Shown here: positions 45,333-52,597 of the stretch, one piece after another
Numbering within the stretch: position 1 is the stretch's first letter
Layout of the letters: each line of letters opens with the position of its first letter
Assembly (NCBI GenBank): GCA_021201315.1
Contig: JAJQFG010000039.1
Location: forward strand, 1-52,597
Direction: 5' to 3'
DNA length: 52,597 bases
From: Erysipelotrichaceae bacterium
GTDB taxonomy: Bacteria; Bacillota_I; Bacilli_A; Erysipelotrichales; Coprobacillaceae
The notes under the pieces: generated by a model
Database searches by the model: none
Seen by the model: only the letters and a program-made list of their open reading frames with translations
Told to the model about the DNA's origin: nothing
Program-made: the position numbers and the translations under genes

Positions 45333-46244
45333 CTAAGGGTTCAATGTTACAGTTTGATTGTCAACATAATAATCATCTAACCAATCTTCATTATTATAAG
45401 CAGTAAGCTTAAATTCAATTTCTTCAATATCTTCTATACCGTTATCTTCTAAATCTGTATCATACCAAGAAATTGTACTAAAAGCACATTTGCCAGCACT
45501 TACTGTAGTTGCATAAACAGGATCTATCATATAACCATTTACTGAAGCACCATCTACACTAAACATTACTTCGGTATCTGTTTTATTCACTAAATATAAA
45601 TTAACACCATATCCCCAAGTATCGTCAGGATCATACCCAATAACAATTACTGTTACATCATCATTATCTACTAAAATATTATCAGTATCTTGTGATTCTC
45701 TTGTAAATGTAGTTGCTTTATCTTCACCATATGGATAAACATGGACAGTTTCATTAGCAACAGCATCCTCTTCCCAATCATCACTATTATAAACTCTAAA
45801 AGTCAACTCAATATCAGTAAATTCATCGATACCATTTTCTTCTAATGTTGTATCACTTAAAAAACTAATTTCTTCATTAGATTTCTTTCCAGCTGCAACT
45901 TCAGTTGCAAATAATGGATCACTCATCGCACCATTGACAGAAGCACTTTCTACAGAAAACATATATGTCACATCTTCTGATTTATTTTCTAATTCAGCAG
46001 TTAATGTATAACCCCAGAATCCGTCTTCATCAATACCATTGATAACAATGCTACAATCATCATTATCAACCACAGTTAATTCAGTAAATGTAACCTCATT
46101 ATCAGTTGTTTCAGTTGTATCACTACTACTATCACTTGAACTTGAATCATCACTGCTACAACCAACTAATGATATCATCATAAAACATGCTAAAAAAACA
46201 ATAAAAAACTTCTTTAAACAACTATTAAAACTTAATTTTTCCAT
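45333..46244 (-). CDS. lipoprotein with tandemly duplicated beta domain
   Basis: The protein has 303 residues from the ATG at 46244 (AAAGGAG 8-9 bases upstream; the ATG 42 bases earlier has no site). Lipobox LVGC after a clear signal peptide, then a Ser/Asp linker. Two copies of a ~115-residue domain follow: VVDNDDCSIVINGIDEDGFWGY... matches LVDNDDVTVIVIGYDPDDTWGY..., and VESASVNGAMSDP matches VDGASVNGYMIDP, each ending in a YNxDDW/YNNEDW strand. An internal duplication is evident. It is attached to the outer membrane leaflet face. First gene of an operon; role unknown. Confidence 0.82.
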   Translation of the reverse strand: MEKLSFNSCLKKFFIVFLACFMMISLVGCSSDDSSSSDSSSDTTETTDNEVTFTELTVVDNDDCSIVINGIDEDGFWGYTLTAELENKSEDVTYMFSVESASVNGAMSDPLFATEVAAGKKSNEEISFLSDTTLEENGIDEFTDIELTFRVYNSDDWEEDAVANETVHVYPYGEDKATTFTRESQDTDNILVDNDDVTVIVIGYDPDDTWGYGVNLYLVNKTDTEVMFSVDGASVNGYMIDPVYATTVSAGKCAFSTISWYDTDLEDNGIEDIEEIEFKLTAYNNEDWLDDYYVDNQTVTLNP

Positions 46245-46276
46245 AATTTTTTCTCCTTTGACTATTATTATATATG

Positions 46277-46324
46277 AAAAAAGCATTTATTTGGTATGCC
46301 ATCAGCATACAAATAAACGCTTTT
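46277..46324 (-). terminator. long-stem terminator just before the lipoprotein gene
   Basis: Stem of about 19 pairs (AAAAGC, one mismatch, TTTATTTG, a bulged G, TATGC / complementary arm) with loop CATCA and six T on the minus strand. It lies only 33 bases before the lipoprotein start codon and directly upstream of a TATAAT (46272-46267), so it could attenuate that operon or terminate the gene upstream. Confidence 0.65.
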
Positions 46325-46348
46325 ATAAAATAATTAATAAATCTTATC

Positions 46349-46447
46349 AATACCTATAAAATTATTATTATCAGTCTTATTTAACGCATCCCAAAGTATA
46401 GGTATTTCACAATCAACTTAACATGTTTGAACAATCAAACCTTTTTT
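46349..46447. other. structured intergenic region, candidate leader RNA or ncRNA
   Basis: A perfect 10-base inverted repeat AATACCTATA (46349-46358) / TATAGGTATT (46397-46406) encloses 38 bases. On the plus strand it is followed by GTTTGA-ACAA-TCAAAC (about 46425-46440) and CTTTTTT, a terminator-like hairpin; on the minus strand it precedes the long-stem terminator. No known riboswitch class is recognised, and no open frame fills the 239-base gap. Confidence 0.4.
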
Positions 46448-46483
46448 GAAACAATAATTTTTAAGACAGAAAACTATGGAATA

Positions 46484-47338
46484 TTAAAGCTGCAAATGTT
46501 TCCAATCAACATGTCCATAACTTTCTTTAAACTTATTAAAATCCTCTTGGCTCATATATCCAAGTTGATGATATTTTTTTAATACATCTTGTTTAAATTT
46601 CTCATTTGATAAAAATTTTTCCTGTATATAGTTTTCAACTTCTCTAATAGCTTGTTTATATTCTTTACTTTTTTCTTTATCATCATAAATGATATACTCA
46701 TAAAGTAACGCTAATAACATAGCTTTATGTTCTTTTTTAGTTGCTTTTTCTGGATCACAATAATAATTACAATAAGCATCTATATAAATAGCATCACCAA
46801 TGATATTTTCAACTTTTTCATGAATAATTGAATATATTTTAAATGTTTTTTGTTTACCTAAGAATGTATTAACACAATTCCATACTTTCATTGAAAACAT
46901 ATTTAAAATACTCTTATAACCATCATAATCCATTATTGTACATGGTTGATTTAATATTCTTAAATCTTCTTGTCTTATATGTTCATCTGCCATTGCTGAA
47001 AATGATAACATAAAAAAGGCAGCCCATGGATATAAAATAACACATGAATAATAAACATTTTCATCATCACCAATATATACTATGCCTCTTTGTCCATTAT
47101 AAGCTTCTTTTAAATCACCACATAGCATCATCATATAATTTTTTAATCCTCTATTATTTTCAAGCAATGCATTTTTTTCAATATCATCGATATCTAATCT
47201 TGTTTTCGTATATTTTTCTAGCATATCAAAATGTATATCACAAACAACACTTACAGCATCATATAATTCTTTTAAGTCATTATAGTCTCCTATTATTCTT
47301 ATTCCTAAACAATTCTTTGTATTTTCCAACATTAACAT
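46484..47338 (-). CDS. uncharacterised cytosolic protein, DUF6904-like
   Basis: The protein has 284 residues from the ATG at 47338 with GAGGAG about 9 bases upstream. The N-terminus NCLGIRIIGDYNDLKELYDAV resembles, from memory, a DUF6904-type domain (I cannot verify this). The middle part contains a hydrophobic VILYPWAAFFMLSFSAMA stretch too short for a clear membrane protein, and the rest is charged helical. No catalytic motif is seen. It is flanked by terminators and divergent structure, so likely monocistronic; codon use is like its neighbours. Confidence 0.55.
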   Translation of the reverse strand: MLMLENTKNCLGIRIIGDYNDLKELYDAVSVVCDIHFDMLEKYTKTRLDIDDIEKNALLENNRGLKNYMMMLCGDLKEAYNGQRGIVYIGDDENVYYSCVILYPWAAFFMLSFSAMADEHIRQEDLRILNQPCTIMDYDGYKSILNMFSMKVWNCVNTFLGKQKTFKIYSIIHEKVENIIGDAIYIDAYCNYYCDPEKATKKEHKAMLLALLYEYIIYDDKEKSKEYKQAIREVENYIQEKFLSNEKFKQDVLKKYHQLGYMSQEDFNKFKESYGHVDWKHLQL

Positions 47339-47382
47339 AATAATCAACTCCTCTATGTAGTATAACATAAATTGCGATAATT

Positions 47383-47402
47383 AAAAAAGCCACAATTGTG
47401 GC

Positions 47403-47404
<2 letters not shown>
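47383..47404 (-). terminator. terminator of the 6-phospho-beta-glucosidase gene
   Basis: Perfect palindrome AAGCCACAA / TTGTGGCTT with six T on the minus strand; the stop codon at 47403 lies in the stem. Confidence 0.75.
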
Positions 47405-48908
<1,504 letters not shown>

Positions 48909-48944
48909 TTATATAACTCATCAATTAAAATTGAAATATTATTT

Positions 48945-48974
48945 AAGAAAAATAGAATCAAAATGATTCTATTT
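48945..48974 (-). terminator. terminator after AAA-ATPase-like gene
   Basis: Stem AAATAGAATCA / TGATTCTATTT with loop AAA and T run on the minus strand. Confidence 0.75.
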
Positions 48975-50534
48975 ATACTGCACTATCTTACATTGATGTT
49001 TTTTATAATCAGTTTGACTGCTATCTGGATTATAAGTTATACCTACTAATAATTTTTCTTTATAATCTTTAACCTTATCGATATAATTTTTATTGATAAT
49101 TTGATCAATAGCTTCCTGAGGTGTACCTTTAACCTTTAATTCTATAATCATTACTGGCCTATTAGATCTTTGCGGTATAAATATCATATCACAACGACCT
49201 TTGCCTGTTACTTCTTCACGTCTAACTTTATAAAACTTTCTGGCATATATATAACAAACCGTTAATAAACAAGCTAAACTGTTCTCGTCGTTATAATGAA
49301 ATAAATCAACTTCTTTATCATGTGCTTCTTCAATCATTGATGCCAGTAACTCTTCATCTTTATCTTGTGTTGCTTTTAATATCAGCTTACTTTTCTTAAC
49401 TATTTCATGATAGTCACCCATATCTTTTCGATTAAGTATTTTTTCAAACTTCAGCATCAGTTCATGATTAGGAATAGTAAGATAATCATCATGATATGTT
49501 AAAAATCCAAATATAACCATTGATGATAGTATTTCATCTCTTGTATCAAGATTATCATCTTTATCTAAATATTCCATTAAATCAACTTCCACAGGAGTAC
49601 TAGATATTAATTGAATCATATCATCTCTAACATCATCAATATTATCCTCTATGCAATCTGCAATCTCACTCATCGGACCTGTAGATGTCCAATAATTATC
49701 ACAATATCTATTATCAAAAGCATTTCTTACACTACGTGGATTAAACAATTTTTTTCCATTATTAGTATAATAACCATCATACCAATATTCTAAATCAGAA
49801 TATTTTATATCTGGATTTTGATTACATAAATGTTTAACTTCATCCTCAGTAAAGCCAAAATATTCATTATATCTTCTATCATTAATAAAATTATATTCTG
49901 TAAAATTATTTAAATCTGATCCTGAAGAATGTTTCACAATTGGTAAAATACCTGTCATATAAGCCATAACTACATAAGTTTGATCTTTGATAAGATCTCT
50001 TAAAAATTTAAAGTATTTCTTTTCATCACTTTCTTCCATAAAGTCCTCATAAAGAATACTATCCCATTCATCTAAAATAAATATGAACTTATCATGTGTC
50101 TTATAAAAGCAATCAAAAATATTATCATAAGATTCTATAGTAATATTATATTTTGATTTCAAATCATTTTTTAATTTTTCTTTTATAGGATTGATGTATT
50201 CACTATATGATGAACAGTCATCTTCCATACGACTAAAATCTATATAAATGACATTATATTGATTTAAATGTTCTTCATAACTATCGCATTTGGATATCTT
50301 TAAACGATCAAATATATCTTTAGTGTTATATTCTTTACAATAATAAGCCGCCAACATATTGGCGTTAACAGTCTTTCCAAATCTACGTGGACGGGTAATA
50401 CAAATATCATGCCCTAATTCATTTCCTACTGCAGATGCCATTTGATCAATCAAAAGGCTTTTATCAACATATAGTGGATTTTGAACAATCTTTAAAAATC
50501 TTTCAACAGGTATATCAACATTCAAATAATACAT
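48969..50534 (-). CDS. AAA-ATPase-like / PD-(D/E)XK nuclease-like protein
   Basis: The protein has 521 residues. The N-terminal AAA-ATPase-like domain has the P-loop ITRPRRFGKTVNANMLA and Walker B FILDEWDSILY; the C-terminal restriction-endonuclease-like domain shows GRCDMIF and the ELKVK motif of the PD-(D/E)XK fold. This two-domain family (PF09820 plus PF08011) is very abundant, often multi-copy, in gut Bacteroidetes and Firmicutes; its biology is poorly known, with proposed defence or mobile-element links. It is the sole copy in this window, is flanked by terminators, and shows no insertion signature. AAGGAGG precedes the ATG. Confidence 0.85.
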   Translation of the reverse strand: MYYLNVDIPVERFLKIVQNPLYVDKSLLIDQMASAVGNELGHDICITRPRRFGKTVNANMLAAYYCKEYNTKDIFDRLKISKCDSYEEHLNQYNVIYIDFSRMEDDCSSYSEYINPIKEKLKNDLKSKYNITIESYDNIFDCFYKTHDKFIFILDEWDSILYEDFMEESDEKKYFKFLRDLIKDQTYVVMAYMTGILPIVKHSSGSDLNNFTEYNFINDRRYNEYFGFTEDEVKHLCNQNPDIKYSDLEYWYDGYYTNNGKKLFNPRSVRNAFDNRYCDNYWTSTGPMSEIADCIEDNIDDVRDDMIQLISSTPVEVDLMEYLDKDDNLDTRDEILSSMVIFGFLTYHDDYLTIPNHELMLKFEKILNRKDMGDYHEIVKKSKLILKATQDKDEELLASMIEEAHDKEVDLFHYNDENSLACLLTVCYIYARKFYKVRREEVTGKGRCDMIFIPQRSNRPVMIIELKVKGTPQEAIDQIINKNYIDKVKDYKEKLLVGITYNPDSSQTDYKKHQCKIVQYK

Positions 50535-50602
50535 GATATCATCCTCCTTATATTCATTATAAACTATTTTGCTTATTTAATCTATCATATTTGTATAAAA
50601 CT

Positions 50603-50628
50603 AAAAAAGCATTGATATAATCAATGCT
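50603..50628 (-). terminator. terminator of the ribU-flavoprotein operon
   Basis: Stem AGCATTGAT / ATCAATGCT with a 3-base loop and six T on the minus strand, directly after the flavoprotein-ferredoxin gene. Confidence 0.8.
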
Positions 50629-50630
50629 AA

Positions 50631-51230
50631 TTAAAATCTTTTTTCAATCGTTTGTTTTGGACATATCTCAACACATCTACCACAATGCGAACAATGATTT
50701 TGATCAATCACTACTGGCTTTCTAGATATATCTATACATTTTTGTGGACAGACAGAATAACATAGCTTACATCCAATACAATCTTTTCCTACAAAATATC
50801 CATGTATCTTTTGAGTAGTATCACCGATTGTAATGCTATCTCTTGTTACATGAGATGGATCACTAATATCAAAATATTCTCCAGAAGCTTCATATAATCT
50901 AAATACCTGTAAAGCTTTTCTGGTATCATTAGGATATATTTCTTTCATATATTCATTTTTATCAAACATTGCATCTAACTTATCATATCCAATATTTTCA
51001 ACATATCCTCTTAAAGATATTGATATTTTATCTTTTGTAGCTGATAAAGAAATATATTTTTGTTCCATAAGCTGTTTGTAAAATTCTTTACCTTTAGCTG
51101 TTAGAAAATAAACACCTTGATCATCATAGAGCATCATATCAATAACTCTGGTAACTGGTTTATTGTCATTATCTACTGTAGCAATCACTGTTGAATGTAT
51201 GTCATTCACTAATATATCTAAATAATTCAT
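50631..51230 (-). CDS. FMN-binding split-barrel protein fused to 2[4Fe-4S] ferredoxin
   Basis: The protein has 199 residues. Residues 1-135 form a pyridoxamine 5'-phosphate oxidase-like split barrel (HSTVIATVDNDNKPVTRVIDMMLYDDQGVYFLTAKGK); the C-terminal 55 residues carry two clusters, CIGCKLCYSVCP and CSHCGRCVEICP, each for one 4Fe-4S. It probably moves electrons between FMN and iron-sulfur centres in the cytosol; partner unknown. Its ATG lies two bases after the ribU stop, so the FMN riboswitch controls it too. Confidence 0.9.
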   Translation of the reverse strand: MNYLDILVNDIHSTVIATVDNDNKPVTRVIDMMLYDDQGVYFLTAKGKEFYKQLMEQKYISLSATKDKISISLRGYVENIGYDKLDAMFDKNEYMKEIYPNDTRKALQVFRLYEASGEYFDISDPSHVTRDSITIGDTTQKIHGYFVGKDCIGCKLCYSVCPQKCIDISRKPVVIDQNHCSHCGRCVEICPKQTIEKRF

Positions 51231-51232
51231 GA

Positions 51233-51847
51233 TTATAGTTTTCCTTTCAATATAGATGATAATCTTTTATATACAAGCATAGTCACTATACCAATCATAA
51301 GTCCTTTTACTAAGTTAAATGGTATAGCATTATATAATACTATATCTAATTTAGAATTGATAAAAGGTATAAATGCACTAAATGATTGAATCAATTGATC
51401 TAGTGGCATAAATGTTTCAAAAAGAGGTAACAAAACAAAATAATTCATTATTGCTGCCATAATGCTCATGACAATACTACCTACAACAATTGAAATCCAA
51501 GCTGTTGTCTTTGTTTTTTTATATTTGTATATCGTTCCAGCGACAAATACAAAACTTTCTCCCATAACAAAATTCGCAAATTCTCCAATACCACCTGTAG
51601 ATGAAGTTGTTAATTGAAGCAAGTTTTTTATAAATTCAATCATCAAAGCTTCCATTGGACCATACGCAAAAGCAATGATTAATGCAGGTAAATCTGATAA
51701 ATCAAATTTTGCAAATGATGGTGAAAAAGGTACTGGTAGTTCAATAAAAGCTAATACAAACGAAATTGCTGTGAAGGTAGCAATCATGGTTATTTTTCTT
51801 GTTGTTAAGTTACTTTTTGTTGATGTTTTTTGTGTTTGAATCTCCAT
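51233..51847 (-). CDS. ribU: riboflavin ECF transporter S component
   Basis: The protein has 204 residues with six hydrophobic segments, an N-terminal LAFIELPVPFSPSFAKFDLSD, and the RibU-type motif KFDLSDLPALIIAFAYGP. The S component binds riboflavin and joins the shared energising module (EcfA, EcfA', EcfT) encoded elsewhere. The FMN riboswitch ends about 44 bases upstream, which supports the riboflavin assignment strongly. Start at 51847 with AAGGAG 5 bases upstream. Confidence 0.93.
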   Translation of the reverse strand: MEIQTQKTSTKSNLTTRKITMIATFTAISFVLAFIELPVPFSPSFAKFDLSDLPALIIAFAYGPMEALMIEFIKNLLQLTTSSTGGIGEFANFVMGESFVFVAGTIYKYKKTKTTAWISIVVGSIVMSIMAAIMNYFVLLPLFETFMPLDQLIQSFSAFIPFINSKLDIVLYNAIPFNLVKGLMIGIVTMLVYKRLSSILKGKL

Positions 51848-51890
51848 AAATCTCCTTATGAGATATGATTGAAATTAAGGAAAATCCTTG

Positions 51891-52000
51891 TCATATCTTC
51901 TTTCATCCAGACTATACTGTTGGTAACGGAATCCCACCGTTTCAGCGTTAGCGCGTAGACTCTACTGCCAGTCAGGAATCACACCCTGCCCCGAAGAACA
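51891..52000 (-). promoter_or_regulatory. FMN riboswitch (RFN element)
   Basis: The minus strand reads the conserved RFN blocks: TCTTCGGGGCAGGGTG, ATTCCTGACTGGCAGTA, the junction near ACGCTGAAACGGTGGG, and TCTGGATGAAAGAAGA closing P1. Downstream, no T-tailed terminator is seen; instead TCCTTA (51881-51876) can pair with TAAGGA (51858-51853), which includes the ribU ribosome site. FMN-bound P1 competes with an alternative pair (AGATATGA / TCATATCT, 51898-51891 with 51868-51861). This suggests translational repression of ribU when FMN is plentiful. It lies only 15 bases behind the preceding gene. Confidence 0.93.
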
Positions 52001-52015
52001 TTAATAATTTTTTAA

Positions 52016-52411
52016 TTAGAATTCGTATGGTGGATTACCTGAAAAATCAGCAATTAAACCATGTGCATCTTCTAAATAGAATACTTCAAAAATAGGATTT
52101 GTAGCTTCTCTATATTGACCTTTAACAATTGGATTTTGAATGCACATTTCTTTTGCAACCATATTGTCTTCAAATACAGCTTTACCATGTAAACGAATCC
52201 AAGCATATTCTGGACTTGATACTGAAATTTCAATTTCAGCATTTTCTTGCATATCTTTATAAACTTCTTTTGTGTTATTAGTGCAGAACCATAATTTACC
52301 ATCCATTTCTCCACTAAACATAAATGGACGACATTTAGCCTTTCCATCACGACCTACAGTTGCTAAATACTGTACAGGATTTGCATTTAAAAATTCTACT
52401 ACTTTGTTCAT
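52016..52411 (-). CDS. pyridoxamine 5'-phosphate oxidase-family flavoprotein
   Basis: The protein has 131 residues: MNKVVEFLNANPVQYLATVGRDGKAKCRPF, FSGEMDGKLWFCTNNTKEVYKDM and AWIRLHGKAVFEDN, the common short split-barrel that binds FMN or F420-like cofactors. Substrate unknown; relatives include NimA-like nitroreductases and haem-degrading proteins. It precedes the FMN riboswitch by 15 bases and may share transcription with ribU. Its promoter carries two operators, so it is likely repressor-controlled. GGAGG precedes the ATG. Confidence 0.88.
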   Translation of the reverse strand: MNKVVEFLNANPVQYLATVGRDGKAKCRPFMFSGEMDGKLWFCTNNTKEVYKDMQENAEIEISVSSPEYAWIRLHGKAVFEDNMVAKEMCIQNPIVKGQYREATNPIFEVFYLEDAHGLIADFSGNPPYEF

Positions 52412-52437
52412 TTTAATTTCCTCCGTCTTTATTTATT

Positions 52438-52502
52438 GTTGTAACATTTCTTGTTACAACTAGAGTATAGCATCTGTTTGTTGTAATGTCAATAGTTACA
52501 AC
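52438..52502 (-). promoter_or_regulatory. promoter with two 23-base operators
   Basis: On the minus strand a perfect TTGACA (52492-52487), 17-base spacer and TATACT (52469-52464). Two palindromes with 9-5-9 geometry flank it: GTTGTAACA-5-TGTTACAAC (52438-52460), downstream of -10, and GTTGTAATG-5-AGTTACAAC (52480-52502), overlapping -35. Centre to centre is 42 bases, four helical turns. A dimeric repressor, perhaps MarR/TetR-like, is likely; its gene is not in the window. Confidence 0.7.
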
Positions 52503-52597
52503 TAAGAATTTTAAAATTATTTCATAAAAAAACGTTGATTGTTAACCTTAACTTTTCACAAAAAATAACTAAATCATAAAATTTGAACTAAAACGAG

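Noticed and set aside
48969-50534. AAA-ATPase/PD-(D/E)XK gene as part of a defence island or mobile element
   Set aside because: No neighbouring defence genes, integrase, transposase, terminal repeats or target duplications are seen.

Overview
The window is a low-GC, densely coded stretch of a Firmicutes (Bacillota) chromosome. Family-level cues are the rpmB / asp23-yloV arrangement, coaBC-coaX, an FMN riboswitch before ribU, FakA/FakB-type proteins, a stand-alone lactose/cellobiose-type PTS EIIC with an RpiR regulator, and many AT-rich intrinsic terminators. The mix of Sel1, MORN, SWIM and BspA-like LRR proteins suggests an anaerobic gut member of the Erysipelotrichales/Coprobacillaceae type. 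That placement is inference; no rRNA or tRNA gene was seen. An inverted pair of near-consensus Spo0A boxes hints at a spore-forming lineage.

Layout. 0-6.5 kb (minus): an overlapping operon of DHH phosphoesterase, membrane protein and two Sel1-repeat proteins, the second one broken. 6.6-7.8 kb: SRPBCC protein and a rubrerythrin with rubredoxin modules at both ends. 8.0-10 kb (plus): coaBC-coaX for coenzyme A. 10-13.6 kb (minus): patatin and a MalQ fused to leucine-rich repeats. 13.7-19.2 kb: cysteine hydrolase, ilvE, citrate synthase, Cof-type phosphatase, AI-2E/YtvI-like membrane protein, and a degenerate GGDEF-like protein next to the Spo0A boxes. 19.2-24.2 kb: a frameshifted P-type ATPase, YloV/FakA, Asp23 and rpmB. 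24.2-33 kb: Ser/Thr kinase with a divergent HTH gene, HAD phosphatase, a metzincin-MORN protein, CapA, DegV/FakB, MFS transporter and a putative wall-anchored protein. 33-39.5 kb (minus): a five-gene SWIM zinc-finger paralogue array. 39.6-42.2 kb: PTS EIIC and RpiR. 42.3-44.5 kb: an MFS-glycosyltransferase operon behind a promoter flanked by three identical-type operators. 44.5-47.4 kb: a lipoprotein / small membrane protein / DUF4352 operon behind a structured leader, and an unknown protein. 47.4-50.5 kb: 6-phospho-beta-glucosidase and an AAA-ATPase/PD-(D/E)XK protein. 50.6-52.5 kb: a flavin cluster (split-barrel flavoprotein, FMN riboswitch, RibU, flavoprotein-ferredoxin fusion).

How genes work together. 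The EIIC, RpiR and GH1 enzyme probably serve uptake and cleavage of a beta-glucoside. YloV and DegV are separate halves of a fatty-acid kinase. The flavin cluster couples riboflavin import to flavoproteins. The best candidates for undescribed biology are the SWIM array, the metzincin-MORN fusion, the MalQ-LRR fusion, the Spo0A-box pair beside the degenerate GGDEF gene, and the operator-flanked MFS-GT operon.

Three homopolymer-associated reading-frame breaks (two in a Sel1 gene, one in the P-type ATPase) suggest either sequencing indels or genuine decay or phase variation. The last ~95 bases (52503-52597) show nothing I can identify.
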